Shown here: one piece after another, positions 1 to 8,867 of the stretch
Layout of the letters: each line of letters begins with the position of its first letter
Numbering within the stretch: position 1 is the stretch's first letter
Assembly (NCBI RefSeq): GCF_003711105.1
Contig: NZ_CP023865.1
Location: 3,311,001-3,375,000, forward strand
Length of the DNA stretch: 64,000 nucleotides
Direction of reading: 5' to 3'
Source of the DNA: Actinoplanes teichomyceticus ATCC 31121
Lineage (GTDB): Bacteria > Actinomycetota > Actinomycetes > Mycobacteriales > Micromonosporaceae
Notes under the pieces: generated by a model
What the model was told of the DNA's origin: nothing
What the model saw: only the letters and a program-made list of their open reading frames with translations
Database searches by the model: none
Made by a program: the position numbers and the translations under genes

Positions 1-1
1 C

Positions 2-1135
2 GCGGCCTACATCGCGTTCGACCGCTTCCCGTCGGCCAAGGGCTCCGCCGTGCACATCCGGCACATGGCGGCCGAGCTGTTCACCCGCTACGGCGGTGGC
101 CTGCTCTGCGTGCTCGGCGGCGGGGGCCTGCCCGGGTACCAGCGGGAGAACGGCGTGGAGATCGTCCGGTTCGGCGCGGTGGTGCCGAACCTGCTGGACC
201 GCGCCGAGGCGTTCTCCGCCTGGGTCGCCGAGCGCCTCGCCGCGCACCGCGCCACGCTGCGGCTGTGCCACGTGCGCGACCCGTGGGGCGCGCTGCCCGC
301 CCTGGACACCGGCGCCCGCCTGGTCTACGAGGCCAACGGCCTGCCCTCGATCGAGCTGCCGTACGCCTGGCCCCGGGCCGCGCCCACCACCCTCGCCAAG
401 ATCGCCGACCTGGAGCGGACCTGCCTGGCGCGGGCCGACGCGGTGGTCGTCCCGTCCCGGGTCATCGAGCGGGCGGTCATCGGCCGGGGCGTGCCGGCCG
501 AGCGCGTCCACCTGATCCCGAACGGCGCCGACCCGGTGCCGGCCGGCCTGCCGCGCCCGGCCGGCGCCCCGGACCGGTACCTCGTCTACGTCGGCGCGCT
601 GCAACCGTGGCAGGGCGTCGACGTGCTGCTGCGCGCGTTCGCCCGGCTGGCCGACCTGACCGGCCTGACGCTGGTGATCTGCTCCTCGGTGCCACCGGCA
701 CGGGCCCGCCCCCTGCACCGGCTCGCCGAACGCCTGGGCATCGCCGACCGGGTCCTCTGGCGGTACACGCTGCCGCACCGTGAGGTCGCCGCCTGGCTGG
801 CGCACGCCGACGTGTCGGTCGCGCCGCTGACCGCCAGCGCGCGCAACGTCCAGCAGGGGTGCAGTCCGATCAAGGTGTGGGAGTCGATGGCGGCCGGCAC
901 CGCGGTCGTCGCCTCCGACCTGCCGGTGATCCGCGAGGTGCTGGGCGAGCACGGGCGGCTGGTGCCGCCGGACCGCCCGGCCGAGCTGGCCCGTGCCGTC
1001 CGGGTGCTGCTGGAGTACCCACAGGCCGCCGCGGACCTCGCCCGGCAGGCCCGGCAGCACGTCGAACAGGGCTTCACCTGGGCACACGCACGGGCTCGGC
1101 TGGCGGCCGTCTACGACCGCCTGGAGGCCCGCTGA
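2..1135 (+). CDS. GT4-type glycosyltransferase, 5' end outside the window
   Basis: Predicted retaining glycosyltransferase with the GT-B fold, moving a sugar from an activated donor to an unknown acceptor. The frame is open from the left edge, and codons ahead of the first internal GTG (50) already read like a GT4 N-terminus (AFDRFPSAKGSAVHI), so the true start lies upstream. The domain-linker strand reads YVGALQPWQGVDVLL, and the C-terminal donor-binding region contains SPIKVWESMAAGTAVVASD. The first Glu of the classical EX7E pair is replaced by Gly. It ends 12 bp before the next gene and leads an operon of five tightly packed genes. Acceptor and pathway (exopolysaccharide, cell-wall glycan or glycolipid) cannot be read from sequence. 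Confidence 0.88.
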   Translation, partial: AAYIAFDRFPSAKGSAVHIRHMAAELFTRYGGGLLCVLGGGGLPGYQRENGVEIVRFGAVVPNLLDRAEAFSAWVAERLAAHRATLRLCHVRDPWGALPALDTGARLVYEANGLPSIELPYAWPRAAPTTLAKIADLERTCLARADAVVVPSRVIERAVIGRGVPAERVHLIPNGADPVPAGLPRPAGAPDRYLVYVGALQPWQGVDVLLRAFARLADLTGLTLVICSSVPPARARPLHRLAERLGIADRVLWRYTLPHREVAAWLAHADVSVAPLTASARNVQQGCSPIKVWESMAAGTAVVASDLPVIREVLGEHGRLVPPDRPAELARAVRVLLEYPQAAADLARQARQHVEQGFTWAHARARLAAVYDRLEAR

Positions 1136-1147
1136 TACCGTCCGGTC

Positions 1148-1879
1148 ATGTTCTGGCGCAGGCAGAAGGCCGCCATCGCGGATTTCCATCCGGTACACCA
1201 GGCGCTGATCTTCGACCGGGCGTTCTCCGCGGCGCTGCCGGCGGCCGGCTGGGCCGCGCTGACCGCCAGCCTGGCCCGGCACGGGCTGGTGCGGCGCCGC
1301 AAGTGGGCGCTGCCGCAGCGCGCCGTGGACGTCGTCGTGCCGCTGATCGTCGAGCTCTGCTCCGATCTGGGGCCGGACGGCACCCTGTCGGTCACCGCCG
1401 ACCTGCGCGGTCCCGACGCGCCCGGCAAGACCAGCGCGCCGCGCGACCTGCCGGTGCGCCCGCCGCTGCGGTCGGCCACCGAGACCCGGACCGTGGACCC
1501 GTGGCTGCGGATGCGCGGCGAGCTGCGCGACGGCAGCGTTCTGGAGATTCTGGTCGTCGACCGGGAATGCCGCCGCCGGATCACCAAACGCAACCCGCGC
1601 GGCAAGTACAAGTCCAAGCGCAAGAGCAAACTGAGCCAGACCATCCGGGTACGCCGGAGGCTGCCCAAGAACGTGGCCGGCCGGCGGCCCGCCACACCGC
1701 CGCCACGCTGGATCGGGGTGGTCCTGCGACCGGGGTCGCGCCGCAGCGTGCTGGCCACCGCCAAGCTGTCCCGGTTGCCGGCCAGTGGGCCGGAGCAGGT
1801 CCACCGGATCCTGACCGTGGCCGTCGAGCCGTTCCGCTGGACGCCGCAGCCCGGCGCCGGACAACGAGGTGTCGCATGA
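1148..1879 (+). CDS. basic conserved-looking protein of unknown function
   Basis: A 243-residue protein that I do not recognise. It has no signal peptide or membrane segment. The N-terminal third looks globular (helical, with AALTASLARHGLVRRRKWAL). Residues about 140-175 form a strongly basic stretch with a KYKSKRKSKLSQ core, which could bind nucleic acid or an acidic polymer. The stop codon overlaps the next gene's start (ATGA at 1876-1879), so the two are probably translationally coupled. Its position inside a glycosyltransferase operon suggests a role in the same glycan process, but that is inference. Confidence 0.75.
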   Translation: MFWRRQKAAIADFHPVHQALIFDRAFSAALPAAGWAALTASLARHGLVRRRKWALPQRAVDVVVPLIVELCSDLGPDGTLSVTADLRGPDAPGKTSAPRDLPVRPPLRSATETRTVDPWLRMRGELRDGSVLEILVVDRECRRRITKRNPRGKYKSKRKSKLSQTIRVRRRLPKNVAGRRPATPPPRWIGVVLRPGSRRSVLATAKLSRLPASGPEQVHRILTVAVEPFRWTPQPGAGQRGVA

Positions 1880-2214
1880 CTCCCTGCGCGGTCACCACCG
1901 GCTTCTTCACGCTGGGCAAGTGTGGGCAGATGGCGGTCGCCGGCTGCCCGGCGTGCGGCCGGCCGATCTGTGCCGACCACGTGGCCGACGGCGGGCTGTG
2001 CCCGGAGTGCGCGGCCGCCCGCAACCAGGTCGGGCATCCGGCCGCGGCCGCCGCGCAGCGGCGCCGGGCGTACCGGCACAGCAGCTCCGCCGAGTACCGC
2101 GACACCGGCTGGTACGCCGGGTTCGACGCGTACGACCGGGCGGCGTTCGACCCGGGGTCCGCGGCGGACCAGGACTACCTCGACGACGGTGACGACGCGC
2201 TCGTGGACAGCTGA
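1876..2214 (+). CDS. small zinc-knuckle (B-box-like) protein
   Basis: A 112-residue protein with a compact N-terminal cysteine/histidine cluster: C16, C24-x2-C27, C32-x2-H35 and C42-x2-C45. This spacing resembles B-box or zinc-ribbon modules and suggests one or two structural zinc ions. The C-terminal half is acidic and rich in Asp, Tyr and Ala, with no secondary-structure signature. The ATG overlaps the preceding stop by 4 nt, and its own stop overlaps the next start as TGATG at 2212-2216. It may be an adaptor or assembly factor for the flanking glycosyltransferases; no enzymatic motif is visible. Confidence 0.8.
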   Translation: MTPCAVTTGFFTLGKCGQMAVAGCPACGRPICADHVADGGLCPECAAARNQVGHPAAAAAQRRRAYRHSSSAEYRDTGWYAGFDAYDRAAFDPGSAADQDYLDDGDDALVDS

Positions 2215-3326
2215 TGCGGCTGCTCTGGATCACCGAGAACTACCCGCCCAGCCCGGGCGGGATGGCCAACTCCTGCGACCGGATCGTGCGCGGGCTGCGG
2301 CAGGCGGGCGTCCTGGTCGACGTGGTGCACCTGAGCCGCCGCGCCACCCCGCCGCGGGTGTCGCACGAGCCGGGCGGCCGGCTGCACACCGTGCCGCTGG
2401 GTGAGGACCCGGAGCACGCGCTGCGCCTGCTGTGGACCACGCTGGTGCCGCAGGCCGGCGGGTACACCCACGTGGTCGCGTTCGGCGGCGTCTACCCGCT
2501 GCTGGCCGCGCCGGTCTACGCCGCCTGGGCCGGTCTGCCGCTGGTCACCCTGCTGCGCGGCAACGACTTCGACACCGGCATGTTCTCGCTGCGCCGCCAG
2601 CCGGTGGTGCTGGAGGCGCTGCGCTCGTCGGCGCACGTCTGCGTGGTGGCCGCCGGCACGGCCCCGCTGGTGACCGCGCTGGCGCCGGCGACCCCGGTCA
2701 CCTGGATCGCCAACGGCATCGACACTGATCAGTGGGAGATCCTGCCGTCGGAACGGCAGAAGGCGGCGGCGTGGCGCGCCGAGCACGTCGCCCCGGACCG
2801 CCGCACGATCGGCGTGATCGGCCAGCTGAAGAGCAAGAAGGGCGTGCGTCTGCTGCTGGACGCGGTGCGGGCCGGCCGGCACGCGCAGCGCTTCCACGTG
2901 GTGCTGGCCGGCGAGCTGGAGCCGGGCATCGACGCGTGGCTGCGGGCGCACCCGGAGACGGCGTACACGGTGCTGCCCTTCCAGGACCGCTACCAGCTGC
3001 TGAGCGTGTACGCCGCGTGCGACCTGGTGGCGCTGCCGTCGTTCTACGACGGCCTGCCGAACGTGGCGCTGGAGGCCGCGGCGCTGGGCGTCCCGCTGCT
3101 CGCCTCGGACGCCGGGGGGCTGGCCGACCTGGTCGACGAGGAGATCGGCTTCCGGTTCCCGGCCGGTGACGAACATGCCTGCCGGGCGGCGGTGCACCGG
3201 GCCGCGCTGGCCGGCGACGACGAGCTCGCCGCGCGGGGCGCCGCGGGGGCACGGCGGGTCCGGGAACGGTTCGGTGTGGCCGCCGAGACCGACGGCTACC
3301 TGCGGGTGCTGGCCGCCGTACGGTGA
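2214..3326 (+). CDS. GT4-type glycosyltransferase
   Basis: A 370-residue GT-B fold glycosyltransferase. The N-terminus has the acceptor-side motif ITENYPPSPGGMANSCDRIV (the PPxxGG loop). The Rossmann half opens with IGVIGQLKSKKGVRLLLDA, and the donor-binding signature is DGLPNVALEAAALGVPLLASD, close to the D/E-x7-E form of active GT4 enzymes. No transmembrane helix is seen. It is coupled at both ends (TGATG with the zinc-knuckle gene, GTGA with the next glycosyltransferase). Sugar and acceptor are unknown. Confidence 0.9.
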   Translation: MRLLWITENYPPSPGGMANSCDRIVRGLRQAGVLVDVVHLSRRATPPRVSHEPGGRLHTVPLGEDPEHALRLLWTTLVPQAGGYTHVVAFGGVYPLLAAPVYAAWAGLPLVTLLRGNDFDTGMFSLRRQPVVLEALRSSAHVCVVAAGTAPLVTALAPATPVTWIANGIDTDQWEILPSERQKAAAWRAEHVAPDRRTIGVIGQLKSKKGVRLLLDAVRAGRHAQRFHVVLAGELEPGIDAWLRAHPETAYTVLPFQDRYQLLSVYAACDLVALPSFYDGLPNVALEAAALGVPLLASDAGGLADLVDEEIGFRFPAGDEHACRAAVHRAALAGDDELAARGAAGARRVRERFGVAAETDGYLRVLAAVR

Positions 3327-4147
3327 TCGTCTGCTATGCGCAGGGCGGCGGCCTCGGGCACCTGACGCGGGTCCGGGCCTACCTGCACACCGTGCACGCC
3401 GACGAGCCGGCCACGGTGCTGACCACCTCGCCGTTCGGCGCCGATCCGCGGGTGCTCGGCCCGCACCGGCCGCGGTCGCTGCCGCCGGGCGCCGATCCGG
3501 CCGCGGTGCTGCGCGAGCTGCGCCCGGACACCCTGGTCGTCGACGCGTTCCCGGCCGGGATCCGCGGGGAACTGCGCGCGGCATCGGTGCCGCCGGGCAC
3601 CCGCACCGTGCACCTGGCGCGGCTGCTGCGCTGGGACGCGTACCGCGAGCTGCTGCCGCCGGACCCGATCCGTTTCGACCGGACCTGGACGGTGGAGCCG
3701 GTGACCGGCGCGCACGGCGCCCACCTGACGCGCACCTCGGCCGCGGTCGCTCCGCTGTCACTGACCGACCCGCCGGCCGGGGTCGGCCCGGATGGGGGTG
3801 TCGCGCACGGTGCCTGGCTGATTCTGCACAGCGGCCCGGACGCCGAGATCGACGAGCTGATCGGGTACGCCCGGGAGTGCGCCGCCCTGGAGGGGGAGCG
3901 GCCCCGGCTGGTGCTGGCCGCGCCGCGCCGCCCGTGCGGACTTCCGGACGACGTCGGGCACCTCGCCACGTACCCGGCCTGGCCGCTGTTCGAGCGAGCC
4001 GCCCGCATCGTCACGGCGGCCGGCTTCAACGCGGTACGCCAGGCGGCGCCGTGGCGCGCGAAGCACCGGATGCTGCCGTTCCCGCGCCGCTGGGACGACC
4101 AGTTCACCCGCGCCGCGCGCGCCCGGCGGGAGGTGGCGCTCGGCTGA
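3323..4147 (+). CDS. MurG/GT28-like glycosyltransferase-type protein
   Basis: A 274-residue protein starting at GTG inside the GTGA overlap at 3323-3326. It begins MIVCYAQGGGLGHLTR, the glycine-rich loop plus His typical of GT28/MurG-type GT-B proteins that scan long acceptors. The C-terminal part has AARIVTAAGFNAVRQAAPW, resembling the donor-side GG(F/N)x(A/V)R region of that group. It is shorter than MurG (about 350) and lacks an obvious second complete Rossmann domain, so it may be a reduced or accessory family member. It is the last gene of the operon; a hairpin follows at 4214-4234. Confidence 0.78.
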   Translation: MIVCYAQGGGLGHLTRVRAYLHTVHADEPATVLTTSPFGADPRVLGPHRPRSLPPGADPAAVLRELRPDTLVVDAFPAGIRGELRAASVPPGTRTVHLARLLRWDAYRELLPPDPIRFDRTWTVEPVTGAHGAHLTRTSAAVAPLSLTDPPAGVGPDGGVAHGAWLILHSGPDAEIDELIGYARECAALEGERPRLVLAAPRRPCGLPDDVGHLATYPAWPLFERAARIVTAAGFNAVRQAAPWRAKHRMLPFPRRWDDQFTRAARARREVALG

Positions 4148-4213
4148 GCGGGAATCGTCCGCGGGGCCGGGCGCGGGTGGCGACGATCATCGATGGCTCG
4201 GGACGCTCGCGTC

Positions 4214-4234
4214 GCCGCGCTCGACGAGCGCGGC
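4214..4234 (+). terminator. candidate terminator after the glycosyltransferase operon
   Basis: A perfect 9-bp inverted repeat (GCCGCGCTC / GAGCGCGGC) with a 3-nt loop, 67 bp after the last stop. There is no T-run, as is common in high-GC actinomycetes. Confidence 0.45.
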
Positions 4235-4706
4235 CGGCGCCGTCCTGAGTGGACCGGTGCGGGTGTCCCGAATCCTGCAAATTCTTGCAGACGCGGGCCG
4301 TATTTCCGCGCGCGCGGCGCAGCGACGCTCGTTGCTGGCCGGTCCGTGGTCGTCCCCGGCACGGCGATGGTGAGTGTCCACTGTCTCATCGCGGTGAAGT
4401 CGATGGGGAAGACGCTGGCCACCGTACCGCCAGCCGGCTCGACTGATCGTCAATCTTGAATGTCGCCACATGGCGTTCACTTCCAAGAAATGAAAGAACT
4501 TGCAAAGCTCCGTGCCCACTCCACTATGGTCATCGGCGTACCCGACATCGCCGTCCGGCCGTGACGTCGGCCGCACCACCGCCATCGCGTCACGCCCCAG
4601 GCTCTCAGCGTTCCCACACGAGCGACCCGCAACGAGCGTCAGGTTCTCTCCTCCGCATGACGCTCGGCGGTCCCGGATTCGCGCTCGTCGTCAGGAAGGA
4701 AAGTCC
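4235..4706. other. gene-poor upstream region of the secreted DUF6209-like gene
   Basis: No convincing gene. The second half is relatively AT-rich. It contains a perfect inverted repeat CTGCAA-ATTC-TTGCAG at 4275-4290, a possible operator. A weak promoter-like pair lies at 4500-4505 (TTGCAA) and 4525-4530 (TATGGT), 19 bp apart, which would leave a leader of about 170 nt before the ATG at 4707. Confidence 0.4.
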
Positions 4707-5540
4707 ATGACCATGTCACGCATGCCGCGTAGTGTGCTGACGGTGGCCGCGGCGCTCATCGCCGCTGCCGGAGTCTTCGCCGCTCCGGCCGACGCCAGCC
4801 CGTCCCCGGCCGGCACGGGTGCGCCTGTGCTGCACTTCCACGCCGATGGAAGCACGTCGGTCGAGGGAGTCATCGAGTCCGGCCGTCCCGTCCAGATCGA
4901 CTTCGATCCGGCTCGCCTGTCCAAGTGCCGCGGCACGGACGAGTACGGCGACTCCTGGGGCATCTCGGTCCAGTACCGCATCGACGGAGGTCAGGTGCGG
5001 GTGTACCCGGTCACCGCAAGAGTGACGGCCGACGGCACGGACACCACGGTCAGGAGCCTGGGCATCCTGCAACTGCGCCCGGACACCCGGCACCTGCAGA
5101 TGTGGTTCGTCGGCGAGGACCGCACCGGATGCCACGAAGAGGACACCGACCACGGCGCGAACTACCAGTTCGACATCAACCAGCCGCCGGTGCTGGCCCG
5201 CGCCACCTACCAGGCCGACTGGTCCGAGACCCTGACCGGGTCGCTGCGCCAGGGCGGTGCCCTGGTGATCGACTACGATCCGGCTCGGCTCCCGCAGTGC
5301 CGTACCACCTACCGGGGCTACCCCGCCTGGCAGATCGACGCCTTCTACCGATTCGACGGCGGCCCGGTGCGGTCCACACCGGTGAACCAGGGCGCCGAGG
5401 CGATCCCGATCCGCATCGACGTTCCGGCGAACGCCCAGCAGATCGAGACGTGGTTCACGATCGGAGTTCCCTACCCGCCCACCGGGTGCTCGGCGTACGA
5501 CTCGGACTACGGCAAGAACTACACCTTCTCCATCGACTGA
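4707..5540 (+). CDS. secreted two-repeat protein, DUF6209-like
   Basis: A 277-residue exported protein. The start is the ATG preceded by AAGGAAAG; residues 1-31 form a Sec signal peptide ending in an Ala-rich cleavage region (APADASPSP). The mature part is two homologous beta-rich repeats (about residues 40-155 and 160-277). Each has an (I/V)(D)(F/Y)DPARL core, a Cys soon after it (KCRG, QCRT), a Y-R-(I/F)-DGG strand and a second Cys near the end (TGC), so each repeat probably has one disulfide. The layout matches what I remember of the DUF6209 secreted family. No catalytic motif is apparent. It stands alone between two terminator-like regions. Confidence 0.82.
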   Translation: MTMSRMPRSVLTVAAALIAAAGVFAAPADASPSPAGTGAPVLHFHADGSTSVEGVIESGRPVQIDFDPARLSKCRGTDEYGDSWGISVQYRIDGGQVRVYPVTARVTADGTDTTVRSLGILQLRPDTRHLQMWFVGEDRTGCHEEDTDHGANYQFDINQPPVLARATYQADWSETLTGSLRQGGALVIDYDPARLPQCRTTYRGYPAWQIDAFYRFDGGPVRSTPVNQGAEAIPIRIDVPANAQQIETWFTIGVPYPPTGCSAYDSDYGKNYTFSID

Positions 5541-5592
5541 CACGAGCGTGGGCCAGTCGGTGCACCCGCCTGGCCCGGTACGCATCACCGCA

Positions 5593-5642
5593 CCCCTCGA
5601 AGGGGCGGGCACGCGGCGCCACCGGCAGCACGGGTGCCGGTG
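5593..5642. terminator. hairpins between convergent genes
   Basis: Two stem-loops lie between the convergent stops at 5540 and 5659: CCCCT-cga-AGGGG (5593-5605) and CACCGGCA/TGCCGGTG (5620-5627 with 5635-5642). They could terminate transcription from both sides. Confidence 0.5.
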
Positions 5643-5658
5643 ACGCCGCCCAGGCCCG

Positions 5659-6201
5659 TCAGCGGGCGAACAGGCCCGCGCTGATGCTCAGGAGCCGGTC
5701 GAGAGCGGCCCCGTGCCCGCCCCCGCAGTCCGGTACGACCGTGGTCGCCGACGGGGTGACGAACCGGTACTCGTAGCCGTCGGCGCACACCGGCGCCCCG
5801 GGTGACGGCGCGGCCCGCGCGGCCAGATCCGGCGTGCTCAACAGCCGCCGCAGCTCGGCGGTGGTGGCGGCCGGCACCCGTACCGGCTCGGGCGCCCGGC
5901 CCTCACGGGTGAGGGTGGCGGACCCGTCGGCGGCGATCGAGGCGCTCTCGTCGAGGCCGGCGAACCCGCCGCGGCGGGTGACGGTGAGCGGGAACGCATT
6001 GCTCACGGTCGCCGCCGGTTCCGTGGTCGCCCCCGGCTCCGGCGGCGCGGAGGGCACCGGCGGCGCGGTGGCCGAGGTGGCCACCGGCGGCGGCGTGGTG
6101 GCGGCCGAGGACGGCCCGCTTGCCGGCTCGCCCTCGGCGCAGCCGGCAGCGGCGGCAAGCAGCAGCGCCGCAAGCACTACGGAGGTGTGTGACTGTCGCA
6201 C
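5659..6201 (-). CDS. secreted lipoprotein of unknown function
   Basis: A 180-residue putative lipoprotein. The GTG start at 6201 is preferred because CTGGAG lies 8 nt upstream and the product then begins directly with a lipoprotein signal (LAALLLAAAAGC), Cys being the lipidation site at about residue 23. A Pro/Thr/Ala-rich linker follows (residues 28-70), then a small globular domain of about 110 residues with two cysteines (PVCADGYEYRF, VPDCGGG) that may form a disulfide. No enzyme motif is evident. It lies 82 bp downstream of the M4 protease on the same strand but behind a very strong hairpin, so it probably has its own promoter. Confidence 0.8.
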   Translation of the reverse strand: MRQSHTSVVLAALLLAAAAGCAEGEPASGPSSAATTPPPVATSATAPPVPSAPPEPGATTEPAATVSNAFPLTVTRRGGFAGLDESASIAADGSATLTREGRAPEPVRVPAATTAELRRLLSTPDLAARAAPSPGAPVCADGYEYRFVTPSATTVVPDCGGGHGAALDRLLSISAGLFAR

Positions 6202-6234
6202 CGCGGTGTCTCCAGGATCGTCGTGATGGCGGGC

Positions 6235-6279
6235 CGGCATCGGGCCGGGGCGGCGCGGCGCCACCCCGGCCCGATGCCG
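6235..6279 (-). terminator. strong terminator after the M4 protease gene
   Basis: A perfect 16-bp stem (CGGCATCGGGCCGGGG, 6235-6250, with its complement at 6264-6279) only 4 bp beyond the protease stop codon. The loop has further GGC/GCC pairing. It is one of the longest perfect inverted repeats in the window. Confidence 0.65.
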
Positions 6280-6283
6280 ACGG

Positions 6284-8281
6284 TCAGCTCGCGGCGGGAA
6301 CGTTCCAGCCGAGAACAGCATTGCCCGAACCGCTGTACGAGACGATCCGGTACCGGTAGGTGCCGGCCGTGCCGGTGTAGGACAGCGCCTCGCGTGACGT
6401 CTCCCCGGTCGAGCGGGCCACGACCGCCCACCGTCCGCCGACGTTCTTGTCGAGGTACAGGTCGAAGTCGGTTCCGCTGGGCCCGGCGAGGCAGGCGGTG
6501 TGGCGCCCGCGGCCGGCGGTGAACGTGTCGGTGGCGACCGTCTGGCCGGTGGTGACCGCGCCGCTGTCGTGCGAGGAGAACCCGGCCTGGCAGTCGCCGG
6601 TGGGCGACTGGGTCGGGGCGGGGCCGCCGGTGGCGCTCGGGCCGGCGGTCGGGCTGCCGGTCGCCGTGGGACCGGCCGTCGGGGTGCTGCCGCCGGTGCA
6701 GGCGGGCTCGCCGCTGCCGGCCGGGACGCTGACGGCGCTCCAGGCGGCCTTGACGGTGGCGCACTCGGGGCCGTTGCCGAACAGCTGGGCGGCGGCGGCC
6801 ACCGAGGCCGCGCGGGCCTTGGCGTGGGTCCAGCCGCTCGTCTTGCGCATCAGCGTGTTCATGTAGATCTGGCCGGCCTTGCGGATGCCGATGCCGGTCA
6901 CGGTGCTGTTGTTGCAGGTCGGGCTGGCCGGCTGGCCGTTGGTCGGACGCGAGCCCTCGGCGAGCAGGTAGAACCAGTGGTTCTGCGGGCCGGCCGCGGC
7001 GTGCACCTCGGTGGACGGGATGCTGCTGGAGAAGCAGTTCGGGTCGCCGAGCTTGGACGGATCGGCCATGTTGCGGATCGGCCCGTTGCCGGTCAGGTTC
7101 GCCACCTCACCGGTGGTGTAGTCGCCCGGGTCGTTCGGGTTGTTGGCGTAGAACTCGGTCAGCGCGCCGAAGATGTCACCGGTGGACTCGTTCAGGCCGC
7201 CGGCCTCGTTGCCGCCGCTGGAGCCGCCGGGGGTGAACTGGTTGATCGCGTGCCCGAACTCGTGACCGACGACGTCGATGCTGTTGAGCAGGCGGCGGCC
7301 GTCGGAGGAGCGGCCGATCTCGATGCGGGAGCCGTTCCAGAAGGCGTTGACGTCGGCCAGGCCCTGCCGGATCGGGAAGCCGCGGCCGTTGCCGTCGATG
7401 CCGTTGCGGCCCAGCCACTCGCGCAGCATGTTCCACTCCTGCTGGACGGCGTACATCGCGTCCACGCAGCCGGTGACCAGGTCGGTGGCGCTGCCGTTGC
7501 CCCAGGTGTCGGTGGTGCTGGTGAACGGCGCGCCGTTCTGCCCGCCGCAGGCCAGGCCCGGCCGGGTCGGGTCGTTCATGCTGAAGCTGCCGCCCGAGCC
7601 CCGGGTGTCGATGTTCACGGTGCCGTAGTAGGCGCCGCGGCCGGTCGCGTCGACGATGTCGTCACGGGTCAGGTCGTCGATGACCTTGCCGGTGGCGGCG
7701 TCCACGAACACGTGCAGGTTGCTGGGCGCGGTTCCCTGCGCGGTGCGCTTGGTGCCACTGACGACGACCTCGTACGCCAGGACACCGGCACCCTGCGCGA
7801 CGACCGTCAGCGTCGGCTTGCCCGTGGTCCGTACGGTGGTGAGCTTCTTACGGGCGGTCGCGGCGGCGGCCCCGGGGCTGACCTTCGCGGAGGTGCCGAC
7901 CGTCAGCGCCTGCTCCTGGGCCACGTAGTTGCCCAGCACCGTGCCGGCGGTGTCGGTGACCACGACCGCGTCGCCGCCGTGCACCGGAAGGCCCCGGTAG
8001 GTGCGCTCGTAGGCGACGTACTGCAGGCCGTTCTGGCTGATCACCTGGCGCCGGACGAGCTTGTCGCGGCCACCCTTGAAGAAGATCTTGGGCTTGTTCG
8101 CCACGAGCGCCTGCGCCGACGTCGTCGCGCGGGAGGTGGCGAGGGTGGTCGGCACCGGTTCGGCCGTGGTCGCCGTGGGGGGCTTCGTGGTGGCCGCGTT
8201 TCCCTGCGGCATGGTCAGGGCGATGGACCCCGCTACGGTGACGGCCGCAAGGCCGGTCGCCACCGCGACTTTGTGCTTCAA
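6284..8281 (-). CDS. secreted M4 (thermolysin-like) metalloprotease with PPC domain
   Basis: A 665-residue extracellular zinc endopeptidase. The TTG at 8281 is chosen because AAGGAG sits 6 nt upstream; the GTG at 8296 would put that site inside the gene. Order: signal peptide (about 1-30), FTP/PepSY-type propeptide (about 50-195), M4 catalytic domain with the zinc motif HEFGH (H340-H344) and downstream GGLNESTGDIFG supplying the third ligand Glu, a Thr/Pro-rich linker near residue 545, and a C-terminal pre-peptidase (PPC) beta-sandwich (about 570-665; TDFDLYLDK). The propeptide is presumably removed after secretion. It is monocistronic, with a promoter-like pair upstream and a strong terminator downstream. 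Confidence 0.95.
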   Translation of the reverse strand: MKHKVAVATGLAAVTVAGSIALTMPQGNAATTKPPTATTAEPVPTTLATSRATTSAQALVANKPKIFFKGGRDKLVRRQVISQNGLQYVAYERTYRGLPVHGGDAVVVTDTAGTVLGNYVAQEQALTVGTSAKVSPGAAAATARKKLTTVRTTGKPTLTVVAQGAGVLAYEVVVSGTKRTAQGTAPSNLHVFVDAATGKVIDDLTRDDIVDATGRGAYYGTVNIDTRGSGGSFSMNDPTRPGLACGGQNGAPFTSTTDTWGNGSATDLVTGCVDAMYAVQQEWNMLREWLGRNGIDGNGRGFPIRQGLADVNAFWNGSRIEIGRSSDGRRLLNSIDVVGHEFGHAINQFTPGGSSGGNEAGGLNESTGDIFGALTEFYANNPNDPGDYTTGEVANLTGNGPIRNMADPSKLGDPNCFSSSIPSTEVHAAAGPQNHWFYLLAEGSRPTNGQPASPTCNNSTVTGIGIRKAGQIYMNTLMRKTSGWTHAKARAASVAAAAQLFGNGPECATVKAAWSAVSVPAGSGEPACTGGSTPTAGPTATGSPTAGPSATGGPAPTQSPTGDCQAGFSSHDSGAVTTGQTVATDTFTAGRGRHTACLAGPSGTDFDLYLDKNVGGRWAVVARSTGETSREALSYTGTAGTYRYRIVSYSGSGNAVLGWNVPAAS

Positions 8282-8360
8282 CGGTGCTCCTTGCACGGAT
8301 GCTCACGACGCCGATTGCCGGGTGGTGCCCGGTCGAGCGCCGTCGTGAGGTGAGGGGATT

Positions 8361-8412
8361 CGCTCGTGTCCCGAGCGAGTGCAAGTCTTGGTCGAAGCAA
8401 TACCTCGGTCAA
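8361..8412 (-). promoter_or_regulatory. promoter and inverted repeat of the M4 protease gene
   Basis: On the minus strand, TTGACC (8412-8407) and AAGACT (8389-8384) are 17 bp apart, a good housekeeping-sigma promoter. Overlapping the predicted transcription start is a perfect inverted repeat CGCTCG-tgtcc-CGAGCG (8361-8377), placed to act as an operator or a 5' RNA hairpin. The leader would be about 95 nt. Confidence 0.5.
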
Positions 8413-8867
8413 TGCACTTAATGCATGCTTAATCCTCGGAAGCTTTCCGTTTCAGTTCCTTACGGTGCCCTTACGGGAACCTTTATCGGAGCGATGCGGT
8501 ACGTCACGATGGGTGCCGCCGCCGTGACGACCCCGGGCTCGGCTCCGCACGCGCCGCCCTGGACCCGCCACGCGGGCCGGCCCACGGTGCCGTTCCGCCC
8601 GCGGATCGGCGCCCGAGCCGTTCGGCGCAATGGCTGCCGTGACGCCGGAGCCGCCGTCCGGGACGCCTTTTCGCGCGGCCGTCGAGGTGGTCGCCGGTGT
8701 GGTGCGGCGGACCCGGGACCTTCCCGATATCGGCGTGGCCACCCGCGACCCGGAGGGCCCGATCGCCGATGGACGGCGGAGGGATCCGGGGCCGGACGGG
8801 TCCGGGCTCACCGCGAGCGCCGCCGCGCGTGCGGTGCCGCCCGGGTGACCGCCTCACCACGGCGGGT
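8413..8867. other. intergenic region without a recognised gene
   Basis: The part next to the protease promoter is AT-richer and holds several small symmetries: the near-palindrome TTAATGCATGCTTAA (8419-8433) and CGGAA-gct-TTCCG (8437-8449). The rest is GC-rich with no ribosome-site-supported frame. I see no gene here. Confidence 0.4.
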
